The notes under the pieces are model-generated. The model was not told the DNA's origin. It worked only from the letters and a program-made list of their open reading frames with translations, and searched no databases. Both the position numbers and the translations under genes were made by a program. From Pseudomonas viridiflava (GTDB taxonomy: Bacteria; Pseudomonadota; Gammaproteobacteria; Pseudomonadales; Pseudomonadaceae), in contig NZ_LKEH01000043.1 of NCBI RefSeq assembly GCF_001642795.1, forward strand, positions 97,806 to 143,929: 46,124 nucleotides of DNA, read 5' to 3'. Below, in pieces: positions 25,045 through 33,069 of the stretch (within the stretch, counting starts at the first letter, position 1; each line of letters opens with the position of its first letter).

Positions 25045-26399
25045 ACCGAATCCTCCAGGTGAATCACGGGATTGACCGCTTCACGCGGCACAAACAGCGA
25101 AGCGACCGCCACCACTTGACGCACTGCCTTGGTCGCCCCGCCGCCGCCATACGGTCCGTTGGTGTACAAGGTCTCGACTTCATTGCCGACCCGAACGGCC
25201 TCGCTGCGCTCAACGCAACGCGCAGCAATACGCAAGCGCACTTCCCAAGGCTCGGCCGTGGCGCGCGAACCCAACTCGCTGCCATGCAAGGCATCGACGC
25301 CGATCAATTCGGCACGCAGGTCTTCGACAATCACGCCCGTCAGCCTCAAACGCTCCAGCACGACTTCGCGCGCCAGTTGCGCCCGCGCCAGCGCACCGGG
25401 CCCGCCGTAGGAAATCTGCCCTTCGCCGATCCAGCCATCCAGATAGCCGACCGACACCTTCAGGGTCTCGGGGCGCGCACGGCCATCCGCTCCGGCAACC
25501 TGTACCCGGTTCTCTGCGTCTGCGTGGAAGCTGACCCCGGAAAAATCGGCGCTCACGTCGGGCGTGAGGTAAGCCGCCGGGTCATGCACTTCATAGATCA
25601 GCTGCTCAGTGCAGGTCGCGGTGTCGATCCGTCCGCCCGAGCCTTCAACCTTGGTGATCGTCGTCTGCCCTGCTGCATTGACTTCTGCCAGCGGAAAACC
25701 CAGCCGGGCCAGGTCCGGCACGTCCTTGAAACCCGGATCGGCGAAGTACCCCCCGCTGATCTGCCCCGCACATTCGAGCAGGTGACCCACCAGCGTGCCG
25801 CGTCCCAGCAAGGTCCAGTCATCGGCAGCCCAGCCGAATTCGAACATCTGCGGCGCGAGAAACAGCGACGGATCGGCCACCCGGCCGGTAATCACCACGT
25901 CGGCATCGGCTTCGAGCGCCTGCACGATGCCTTCGGCGCCCAGATAAGCGTTGGCCGAGATCAGCCGGTCTCCCAGTGAAGCCAGCGTCATGCCGTTATC
26001 CAGCAGTCTGGAAGCATCGGTCTGCAACGCAGCCAGTACGTCATCACCGGTCAGGGCCACGACCTTGAGCCCGGACAAACCCAGTTCGGCCGCGATGCGC
26101 CGCACCTCCCGCGCTGCCGCCAAGGGGTTGGCCGCGCCCATGTTGGTGATGACCCGCAACCTGCGCGAACCGGTAGTGCGCCCAACAAAAGGCAGCACCC
26201 GGCGCATACGCTCGCTCAGCAGCGGATCGTAACCGGTGTCGGGGTCGCTCAATCGGGCCTGCTGCGCCAGCGCAATGGTGCGCTCGGCCAGGCATTCGAA
26301 AATCAGGTAGTCCAGCTCGCCGTGTTCGGCCAGCTCGACGGCGGGCTCGATGCGGTCGCCGGAGTAACCGGCGCCGGAGCCGATGCGCAGGGTTTTCAT
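25041..26399 (-). CDS. AtuA-family protein (DUF1446)
   Basis: The protein of 452 residues belongs to the DUF1446/AtuA family named after acyclic terpene utilisation. Signatures are the N-terminal RIGSGAGYSGDRIEPAVELA, GELDYLIFECLAERTIALAQ, VITNMGAANPLAAAREV and the Gly-rich NGPYGGGGATKAVRQVVAV near the end. AtuA itself takes part in citronellol/geranyl-CoA breakdown, but none of the geranyl-CoA carboxylase genes is here, so that role should not be assumed. The ATG at 26399 directly abuts the TGA of the CitMHS transporter gene. The transporter neighbour suggests catabolism of a di- or tricarboxylate. Confidence 0.85.
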   Translation of the reverse strand: MKTLRIGSGAGYSGDRIEPAVELAEHGELDYLIFECLAERTIALAQQARLSDPDTGYDPLLSERMRRVLPFVGRTTGSRRLRVITNMGAANPLAAAREVRRIAAELGLSGLKVVALTGDDVLAALQTDASRLLDNGMTLASLGDRLISANAYLGAEGIVQALEADADVVITGRVADPSLFLAPQMFEFGWAADDWTLLGRGTLVGHLLECAGQISGGYFADPGFKDVPDLARLGFPLAEVNAAGQTTITKVEGSGGRIDTATCTEQLIYEVHDPAAYLTPDVSADFSGVSFHADAENRVQVAGADGRARPETLKVSVGYLDGWIGEGQISYGGPGALARAQLAREVVLERLRLTGVIVEDLRAELIGVDALHGSELGSRATAEPWEVRLRIAARCVERSEAVRVGNEVETLYTNGPYGGGGATKAVRQVVAVASLFVPREAVNPVIHLEDSV

Positions 26400-27692
26400 T
26401 CAGAACACTCCCAGGAGCATGGCAGTCAGGGTCATCAGGACCGAGGCTGCGAACAGGAAAGGGATGGTGAAGCGCTGGTGATCGGCCAACTCGATCTTGC
26501 ACAGGCCCACCAGCAGGAAGGTTGCGGGCGTCAGCGGGCTGACCGGGAAGCCGGTGGTGTGCACACCCAACAGCGAAGCCTGGGCCACTTGCAACGGCTC
26601 GACGCCCAAGGCCTTGCCGACCTCGGCAATCACCGGCATCACGCCGAAATAAAACGAATCCGGGTCGAACAGCAGGCTCAGCGGCATCGAGATGAACCCC
26701 ACCACCATCGGGATCAATTGGCCGTGGCCTGCCGGAATCTGGTGCACCGCCACTTCGGCCATCGCCTTGAGCATGCCGGTGCCCTGCATGATGCCGGTGA
26801 AGACCCCGGCCGCGAGCAGGATGCTGGCCATGGTCAGCGCGGTCTTGGCGTGAGCATCGATGCGGGTGCGCTGGGCATCGACGTTCGGGTAGTTGAGGCA
26901 CAGCGCAACGACAGTGCCGAGCATGAACATCACCACCGGATCGACGACACCGGAGATCATCACGCCCATCACGGCGATAGTCAGCAGCAGGTTGACCCAG
27001 AACAGACGCGGCCGACGCAGCAGCTCTTCCTGTTCGGTCAACACCCGCTTGGGCACCACATCCACCTGCGCTCCCGCGCCGAGGCCCAAACGCAGCTCTT
27101 CACGTCGGCCCAGAAACCAGGCGCAGGCGAAGACAAAGGCGAGACCGACAATTTGCACCGGAATCAGCGGCTGAAACAGGTCCGCCACCGGCACGTGCAA
27201 AGCCGCAGACGAGCGCAGTACCGGACCGGTCCAGGGCAGAAAGTTGACCCCCGCCGCCATTGCCGTGACGCAGGCCAGAATGCGCTTGTCCATGCCCAGC
27301 CGCGTGTAGAGCGGCAGCATCGCCGGGATGGTCACCAGAAAGGTCACCGCGCCGGAACCGTCCAGATGCACCAGCAACGCCAGCAGCGCCGTACCCATGA
27401 CGATTCGCGTGGGGCGTGTGCCGACGGCCTTGAGAATGCGGTCGATGATCGGGTCGAGCATGCCCGCATCGGTCATCACCCCGAAGAACAGGATGGCAAA
27501 CACGAACATGCCCACCACTGGCGCGACGTTTTTGATGCCGGTGATGATGAAGGCGCTGGTCTGCAGACCGAAGCCGCCGATCAGGGCCGCGATGATGGGC
27601 AACGCAATAAGAGCAACGAGGGGCGAAAGACGCTTGCTCATGACAGCCGCGAGCAGGCAGAGGATGGTAATGACACCGAGGGTGGCGAGCAT
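26400..27692 (-). CDS. CitMHS-family citrate/carboxylate-metal symporter
   Basis: This inner-membrane transporter of 430 residues is of the CitMHS family, which imports citrate or similar carboxylates complexed with divalent metal together with protons. It has about 12 hydrophobic segments. Family-like stretches are SGAVTFLVTIPAMLPLYTRL, FLPWTGPVLRSSAAL, LFDPDSFYFGVMPVIAEVG and TGFPVSPLTPATFLLVGL. The frame remains open far upstream (to 28370), but the ATG at 27692 follows AAGGAAATTCCCC and begins the first helix (MLATLGVITILCLLAAV). It heads the three-gene operon with atuA and the AtuA tail, divergent from a LysR gene. Confidence 0.89.
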   Translation of the reverse strand: MLATLGVITILCLLAAVMSKRLSPLVALIALPIIAALIGGFGLQTSAFIITGIKNVAPVVGMFVFAILFFGVMTDAGMLDPIIDRILKAVGTRPTRIVMGTALLALLVHLDGSGAVTFLVTIPAMLPLYTRLGMDKRILACVTAMAAGVNFLPWTGPVLRSSAALHVPVADLFQPLIPVQIVGLAFVFACAWFLGRREELRLGLGAGAQVDVVPKRVLTEQEELLRRPRLFWVNLLLTIAVMGVMISGVVDPVVMFMLGTVVALCLNYPNVDAQRTRIDAHAKTALTMASILLAAGVFTGIMQGTGMLKAMAEVAVHQIPAGHGQLIPMVVGFISMPLSLLFDPDSFYFGVMPVIAEVGKALGVEPLQVAQASLLGVHTTGFPVSPLTPATFLLVGLCKIELADHQRFTIPFLFAASVLMTLTAMLLGVF

Positions 27693-27845
27693 GGGGAATT
27701 TCCTTGTCATCCCTGACCCATGTGCGGCGGGACGAGCTGTTGTTGTTTTCAACGAGTATCGAAACGGCGTTATGCTTTGTAAATTGAAATGTTCAGCACC
27801 TCTCATTCCAAAAAACAGAACATTGATCGCGAGCATCGCCAGCCC

Positions 27846-28739
27846 ATGAAGAATTCGATCCAGCACATCCGGGCGTTCCTGGCCGTCGCTCACAGCGGCA
27901 GCTTTACCAAGGCTGCGGTGGAGCTGAACCTCTCGCCGTCCGCGCTGACCGTTCAGATCCAGCAACTGGAAGAGTGGCTGGGCGTTGCGCTGCTGGAACG
28001 CAGCCCACGCCACGTCAGCCTGACGGCGGCGGGACAGAACAATTTGCAGCCCATGGAAAAGCTGCTGTTGGATCTGGACAACATCGTCAGCGGTTCGCGG
28101 GACCTGGCGGCTTTGCGCCGGGGCGTAGTAACTCTCGCCGCCCTGCCCTCGATGTGCTCCAGCTCGCTGCCGATCATCCTGCGCGAATTCCGCACCCGGT
28201 TTCCCGGCATCGAAGTGCGCCTGCGCGATGTTGTGGCGCAACGTATCGACGCGCTGGTGCGTGAAGGCGAAGTCGATTTCGGGCTCGGCGTTCGCGCCCG
28301 GATGAGCCATGGGCTGGAGTTCGAAGGCCTGATGGTGGACCGGCTGCGGCTGTTCGTCCCCGCCGCTCACCCGCTGGCCACACGAGCGTCAGTCAGCCTG
28401 GCCGATCTGGCGGGCCAGCCGATTATTCTGACCGGACGCGACAGCAGCGTGCGCGAGCGGGTCGAGCAATTGTTCGCCGATGAAGGGCTTGCTCTGGTGC
28501 CGGGCCTTGAGGCCAACTACATGTCGACCGTCCTGGCGCTGGTGCGCCAGGGGCTGGGCATGACCCTGCTCCCGGAGTCGGCCGACGAAGGCCGGTCCGA
28601 CACCGTTCAGGTGTCCATCGACCACCCTGGCGTCAGCCGGGAAATCGGCCTGATCACCCGCACCGGCCAGACCCTGAGCCCCGCGGCGAACCGGTTCGTG
28701 GAGATGATGAGAGAGGTTTTGAGTAGCGAGGCCTGTTGA
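27846..28739 (+). CDS. LysR-family transcriptional regulator
   Basis: The regulator has 297 residues, with the N-terminal helix-turn-helix in SGSFTKAAVELNLSPSALTV (residues 18-37) followed by LGVALLERSPRHVSLTAAG, and a periplasmic-binding-protein-like effector domain. It is divergent from the CitMHS-atuA operon (153-base gap), which it probably controls in response to the transported carboxylate. ATG 27846 is preferred because LysR homology starts there. An ATG at 27789 in frame would add 19 unlike residues. It is followed by ampC on the same strand, but it does not resemble AmpR closely enough to be named so. Confidence 0.88.
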   Translation: MKNSIQHIRAFLAVAHSGSFTKAAVELNLSPSALTVQIQQLEEWLGVALLERSPRHVSLTAAGQNNLQPMEKLLLDLDNIVSGSRDLAALRRGVVTLAALPSMCSSSLPIILREFRTRFPGIEVRLRDVVAQRIDALVREGEVDFGLGVRARMSHGLEFEGLMVDRLRLFVPAAHPLATRASVSLADLAGQPIILTGRDSSVRERVEQLFADEGLALVPGLEANYMSTVLALVRQGLGMTLLPESADEGRSDTVQVSIDHPGVSREIGLITRTGQTLSPAANRFVEMMREVLSSEAC

Positions 28740-28846
28740 GTCGCGTCTTGGCAAACACCACATTATGGTGGCACCTCCCACAAATACGGGGTTTCTTCAG
28801 TACGTCGCAAACAACAGACTTACCCCTAAAAACAAGGAATGCTTTC

Positions 28847-30025
28847 ATGCAATGGAATCAAAAGCGGTCATTGCAGACCCTGCTGCTGACCAGCCTCACG
28901 CTGACCTCTTCGCTCGCGCTTGCCCAGGAACAGAACCCGAAACTGGACGATTTCGTGCGGGAAACCGCCAGCAAAGTCATGCAGGAAAACGGCATCGCAG
29001 GCCTGTCGATTGCCATTACCCACAACGGTAAGCAACAGTTCTACACCTACGGCAAAGCGTCGAAGGATGCCGTTCAAGCCATCACCCCGGACACGCTGTT
29101 CGAACTGGGCTCAATCAGCAAGACCTTCACCGCAACCCTCGCCACCTGGGCGCAGGCCAACGGGCAGTTGTCGTTGACCGAGCGCATCGACACCTACGTG
29201 CCGCAATTGCGTGACACACGCCTGGGCAAGGTGCCGGTTTTCAATCTGGGCACCCACACGGCGGGCGGCTTCCCGCTGCAGTTTCCCGACAGGGTCCAGA
29301 CCACCGGACAGATGATGGCCTACTTCAAGGCCTGGCAACCCGAATACCTGCCCGGCACTCACCGCAGCTACGCCAACCCCAGCGTCGGCCTGCTGGGGTT
29401 GGTCGCAGCACGCAGCATGCAAGTGCCTTTCGAAAACGCCATGCAGCAAGGACTGTTTCCGGCATTGGGTCTGAAGAACACCTTCCTCACCGTGCCCGAA
29501 GAGCAGATGTCGCGCTACGCACAGGGTTACAACAAGCTTGATGAACCGGTCAGGGTCAACCCGGGCGTGCTGGCATCCGAAGCTTACGGCGTGAAGTCCA
29601 GCAGCCGCGATGTGCTGGCCTTTATCGAGGCCAACATGGGCCGGGGCCAGTACGACGCGCCTTTGCAACAAGCGCTCAAGGACACCCGGATCGGTTACTT
29701 CAAAGTCGGCGGCATGACTCAGGACCTGATCTGGGAGCAGTACCCGATGCCGGTGAAGCTCGACACCCTGCTTGAAGGCAATGCCAGCAATATGATTCTA
29801 CAAACTCAAAAAGCCGAGCCGATCACCCCGCCCCTTGCCGCGCAATCCAACACTTGGGTCAACAAGACCGGTTCCACCAACGGCTTTGGCGGCTACGTCG
29901 CGTTCATCCCCGAGCAGCAACTGGGCATCGTGATCCTGGCCAACCGAAACTACCCGAACGAAGAACGCGTGAAACTGGCGTACCGGATTCTGAATCAGGT
30001 GCAGTGCTTCGACTGCAAACCCTAG
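28847..30025 (+). CDS. ampC: Class C beta-lactamase (AmpC)
   Basis: This is a periplasmic serine beta-lactamase that hydrolyses cephalosporins and penicillins. The 392-residue precursor has a signal peptide ending about ALA-QEQ (residues 24-29). The three class C active-site motifs are present: SxxK as S89-I-S-K92 in LFELGSISKTFT, YAN in RSYANPSVG, and KTG in NKTGSTNGFGGY. Length fits the family. The ATG at 28847 follows AAGGA with an 8-base spacer; the open frame reaches back to 28736 without a better start. No ampR lies divergently upstream as in P. aeruginosa. Its stop overlaps the stop of the convergent glycosylase gene. Confidence 0.94.
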   Translation: MQWNQKRSLQTLLLTSLTLTSSLALAQEQNPKLDDFVRETASKVMQENGIAGLSIAITHNGKQQFYTYGKASKDAVQAITPDTLFELGSISKTFTATLATWAQANGQLSLTERIDTYVPQLRDTRLGKVPVFNLGTHTAGGFPLQFPDRVQTTGQMMAYFKAWQPEYLPGTHRSYANPSVGLLGLVAARSMQVPFENAMQQGLFPALGLKNTFLTVPEEQMSRYAQGYNKLDEPVRVNPGVLASEAYGVKSSSRDVLAFIEANMGRGQYDAPLQQALKDTRIGYFKVGGMTQDLIWEQYPMPVKLDTLLEGNASNMILQTQKAEPITPPLAAQSNTWVNKTGSTNGFGGYVAFIPEQQLGIVILANRNYPNEERVKLAYRILNQVQCFDCKP

Positions 30026-30687
30026 GCTTCACGAACCTGCTCACCAGCCGCGAAGTCGAGCGGCACACGCCACAGATACCACGCCGCAACGGTTCGAAAT
30101 GGCGCGAACCGTTCGGCGAGACCGGTCATGGCCTTCGGTGTGGGTTTGAGCGCCAGGCCGTACAGCCGTCGATAGCCCTCGCACACGCCGAAATCACTCG
30201 CGGGCATCACGTCCAGCTTGCCCAGGCCGTAGATGAGCATCATCTCGACCGTCCAGCGGCCTACTCCCGGCAGTTCAGTGAGACGAGTGATCAGTTCCTC
30301 GTCGCTCAAAGTCAGCGCCTCAACCACGTCCGGCACCAGACCGCTGACTTTGGCAGCGGCAATCGCCTTGATCGCCCGGCTCTTGGACGCCGAGAACCCG
30401 CAGCCCCGCAACGCCTGATCATCCAGTTCAGCCAGCGCCTGCGGTTCAGGAAAGCGTGAAGCCGGAAACAGCGCACGCAGGCGCATGACCATCGCGTCAC
30501 CCGCCCTGGCGTGCAACTGCTGATACGCGACACCCTTGACCAGCGCCTGATACGGGTCCTGAGCAGCAGTGACCGGATGCAGGCAAGGGCCGACATGGTC
30601 TATCAACGATTGCCAGCGCCCATCCACTGCTTTGAGCATCTCAGTGGCCTGAACATGGGCAATGGGCATTTCCGGTTCTACTGACAT
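30022..30687 (-). CDS. DNA-3-methyladenine glycosylase, AlkA-type
   Basis: The product of 221 residues is a helix-hairpin-helix base-excision glycosylase that removes alkylated purines. The HhH motif is LPGVGRWTVEMM (139-150) and the catalytic Asp is D165 in MPASDFGVC. It lacks the N-terminal TBP-like domain of E. coli AlkA, as in the shorter AlkA/Mag1-type enzymes. No Ada-like activator is next door. I chose ATG 30687 (MSVEPEMPIAH); ATG 30669 is also possible, and a longer frame back to 30756 has no homology or binding site. Its TAG shares a CTAG tetramer with the TAG of ampC on the other strand. Confidence 0.88.
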   Translation of the reverse strand: MSVEPEMPIAHVQATEMLKAVDGRWQSLIDHVGPCLHPVTAAQDPYQALVKGVAYQQLHARAGDAMVMRLRALFPASRFPEPQALAELDDQALRGCGFSASKSRAIKAIAAAKVSGLVPDVVEALTLSDEELITRLTELPGVGRWTVEMMLIYGLGKLDVMPASDFGVCEGYRRLYGLALKPTPKAMTGLAERFAPFRTVAAWYLWRVPLDFAAGEQVREA

Positions 30688-30824
30688 TCTGATAGTCCAT
30701 AAAAAAGCGCAATGCGAGGACAATCCACTGTGCCGCATCGCCCCCGAAATCTGCAAACCCGGACGTTTTCAGGGAGTTCCCACGCCCCGTCTCAAAAACC
30801 TGAACCTCGCCTGAACGACATCGC

Positions 30825-30855
30825 AAAAACAACTTTCGGACGAAAAACAACTTTC
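30825..30855. repeat. 13-bp direct repeats in the efeU promoter region
   Basis: AAAAACAACTTTC occurs at 30825-30837 and again at 30843-30855, start-to-start distance 18, just upstream of the Fur box. A second pair, CCTGAAC at 30799-30805 and 30810-30816, has the 11-base period typical of OmpR-type response-regulator half-sites. The protein that would bind either pair is unknown. Confidence 0.5.
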
Positions 30856-30862
30856 TCCATTC

Positions 30863-30881
30863 AAGAATGAGTATCATTATG
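30863..30881 (+). promoter_or_regulatory. Fur box upstream of efeU
   Basis: AAGAATGAGTATCATTATG matches 14 of 19 positions of the Fur consensus GATAATGATAATCATTATC. It ends 76 bases before the efeU ATG in the only promoter-sized gap ahead of the iron operon. This fits iron repression of efeUOBM by Fur. Confidence 0.8.
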
Positions 30882-30957
30882 TTACGCATTGTGTCCGGTC
30901 GATCCGTTTGCCGAGACTCTCGAAACAGGTGCGTCTTCAGTCTCAACCCGGTGAAAT

Positions 30958-31812
30958 ATGCTCGTTCCGTTTTTGATCATGCTGCGCGAAGGCATCGAAG
31001 CCGCGCTCATCGTTGGCATCATCGCCAGTTACCTGAAGCAGACCGGCCGTGGCGAATGGATGCCCGCCGTCTGGATCGGTGTGTTCCTGGCAGTCGCACT
31101 GTCGCTGTTCGTCGGCGGAGGCCTGGAGCTGATGAGCGCCGAGTTTCCGCAGAAGCAGCAGGAACTGTTCGAAGGCATCGTCGGCCTGATTGCCGTAGGC
31201 ATTCTCAGTTCGATGGTGTTCTGGATGCGCAAGGTGGCGCGTTCAATCAAGCACGCGCTGCATGAATCACTGGACGCTGCCCTCACCGGCTCGAAAAACC
31301 AGACCTACGCGCTGATCGCCATGGTGTTCTTCGCCGTGGCCCGTGAAGGTCTGGAAACCGTCTTTTTCCTGCTCGCCGTTTTCCAGCAGAGCGAAGGTTC
31401 AGGCGCGCCGCTGGGTGCGCTGCTCGGCCTGCTGCTGGCCGTCGGCTTTGGTGTCGCGATCTACAGCGGCAGCATGCGCCTGAACCTGAGCCTGTTTTTC
31501 CGCTGGACCGGCCTGTTCATTCTGATCGTGGCGGCTGGAATCCTGGCCAACTCGGTGCAGGCCCTGCATGAAGCAGGCCTCTGGAACCACATGCAGGACG
31601 TGGTCTTCGACATCAGCGGCTGGCTGCCGATGGACGGCCCGACCGGCTCGGTGCTGGCTGGCATGTTCGGTTACCAGGACGCACCGACGGTCAGCACCCT
31701 GAGTGTCTACCTCATTTACCTGATCGGGGCGCTGGTGCTGTTTTTCCTGCCGCACGCCCCGTCCGGCCGCACACCGTTGCAGCAACATTCATCTTCCGTG
31801 ACGAACGAATAA
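30958..31812 (+). CDS. efeU: EfeU, ferrous-iron permease (FTR1 family)
   Basis: This is the inner-membrane iron permease of the EfeUOB system. The 284-residue product has seven hydrophobic segments and the two iron-binding REGxE motifs of the Ftr1 family: REGIEA at residues 10-15 in the first helix and REGLET at 129-134 in the fourth. The ATG at 30958 has no strong Shine-Dalgarno, but homology starts at once (MLVPFLIMLREG). The gene is first in the operon, 8 bases before efeO, and lies behind a Fur box. E. coli efeU works best at acid pH; here that is inference. Confidence 0.94.
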   Translation: MLVPFLIMLREGIEAALIVGIIASYLKQTGRGEWMPAVWIGVFLAVALSLFVGGGLELMSAEFPQKQQELFEGIVGLIAVGILSSMVFWMRKVARSIKHALHESLDAALTGSKNQTYALIAMVFFAVAREGLETVFFLLAVFQQSEGSGAPLGALLGLLLAVGFGVAIYSGSMRLNLSLFFRWTGLFILIVAAGILANSVQALHEAGLWNHMQDVVFDISGWLPMDGPTGSVLAGMFGYQDAPTVSTLSVYLIYLIGALVLFFLPHAPSGRTPLQQHSSSVTNE

Positions 31813-31820
31813 GGGCACCC

Positions 31821-33029
31821 ATGTCGAACCGTCCCTCAGGGCCTTCCGAGAAAGCCCGGCCTCCCCGTGTCCTGCGATTGGCAGTCGCAGGCTCCGTGAT
31901 CCTGATGATCGCTGCGGGCGGGCTGTTCTATTACGCTTCGCAAGTGGCCGCCAAGAAGCGCGCCGCCAATGCAGGCACTGAAACCGTGGTCAACATTCAC
32001 GCCCACAACTGCGAGCCGAATGCCCTCACCGTGGCGGCGGGCCAGAACGCTTTTCGCATCGTCAACCGCTCGGAACGCGCCGTCGAATGGGAAATTCTGG
32101 ATGGCGTACTGGTGATCGAAGAACGGGAAAACATTGCGCCCGGCCTGAGCCAGGTGATCAATGCCAATCTGGCGCCTGGCGATTACGCGATCACCTGCGG
32201 TCTGCTGAGCAACCCGCGCGGCACGCTGCACGTGACGCCTACCGCCGAGTCCGACGCCAAGGCCAAGGCACGTCCCTCGATGACCGCCTTCATCGGTCCG
32301 CTGTCCGAATACCGCGTGTACCTGAGCTTGCAGGGCTCGGCACTGATCAAGGCCGTCACTGCCTTGCAGCAGGCCATCGATGCGGGCGACCTGAGCGCAG
32401 CGCAAGCCGCCTACCTGCCAGCGCGTGCCGCTTACCAGCGCATCGCCCCCGCCGCACAGCGTCTGGCCGAGCTGGACAACGCCATCAACGCCCGCGCCGA
32501 TTACTACGAAAAACGCGAGCAGGACCCAGGCTTCAGTGGCTTCCACCGCATCGAATACGCCCTGTTCGAGCAGCACAGTGTCGAGGGCCTGAGCCCGGTG
32601 GCGCAGCGTCTGCAGACCGACGTGACCCAGCTCAAGCAACAATTGCTGGCCCAGTCGTTGGCCCCGGAGCAACTCGCCGCCATCGTCACTCGCAACATGC
32701 GCAGCCTGGCCGATGTGCGCAGCAGCGGTGAAGAAGAACGTTACAGCCACAGCGATCTGAATGGCTTCGCCGCCAATCTGGAAGGGACGCGCAAGGTGGT
32801 CGATCTGCTGCGCCCCTTGCTGAGCAAAAGCGCAGGCGATCAATTGCAGAAAATCGATGCGGCCATGGCTGATCTGGACACCACGCTGGACTTCTTGAAG
32901 ACCGACGACGGCTATCGCCCTTACGACCAGGTCGATGCCGGACAGCGCAAGCAGATCGCGACCAAGGCGGCGGCATTGGCCGACGCGCTGAACACCATCG
33001 ACCCGGCGCTCGGCCTCTCCGGCCTCTGA
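31821..33029 (+). CDS. efeO: EfeO, periplasmic iron-uptake protein with cupredoxin and M75 domains
   Basis: EfeO is thought to bind iron and possibly copper in the periplasm and hand iron to EfeU. The 402-residue product has an N-terminal hydrophobic segment at about 17-38 (LRLAVAGSVILMIAAGGLFY) that may act as an uncleaved anchor. A cupredoxin domain follows (to about 140, with candidate ligand C64 in HAHNCEPN), then an M75/imelysin-like domain at about 155-395 with the conserved GFHRIEYALFE. The ATG at 31821 follows AAGGGC. It lies between efeU and efeB. A second, shorter M75 protein is encoded at 34410. Confidence 0.93.
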   Translation: MSNRPSGPSEKARPPRVLRLAVAGSVILMIAAGGLFYYASQVAAKKRAANAGTETVVNIHAHNCEPNALTVAAGQNAFRIVNRSERAVEWEILDGVLVIEERENIAPGLSQVINANLAPGDYAITCGLLSNPRGTLHVTPTAESDAKAKARPSMTAFIGPLSEYRVYLSLQGSALIKAVTALQQAIDAGDLSAAQAAYLPARAAYQRIAPAAQRLAELDNAINARADYYEKREQDPGFSGFHRIEYALFEQHSVEGLSPVAQRLQTDVTQLKQQLLAQSLAPEQLAAIVTRNMRSLADVRSSGEEERYSHSDLNGFAANLEGTRKVVDLLRPLLSKSAGDQLQKIDAAMADLDTTLDFLKTDDGYRPYDQVDAGQRKQIATKAAALADALNTIDPALGLSGL

Positions 33030-33069
33030 ACCGAACCGATTCCGCCCATCAGGAGCACAGCACAGCCTC

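Noticed and set aside
26322..27716. 464-codon + strand open frame opposite the CitMHS gene
   Set aside because: Same His/Gln/Arg-rich signature; the CitMHS protein on the other strand is clear.
27846..28739. LysR gene before ampC as ampR
   Set aside because: It is on the same strand as ampC and divergent from the CitMHS operon, opposite to the usual ampR layout, and the sequence gives no specific support.
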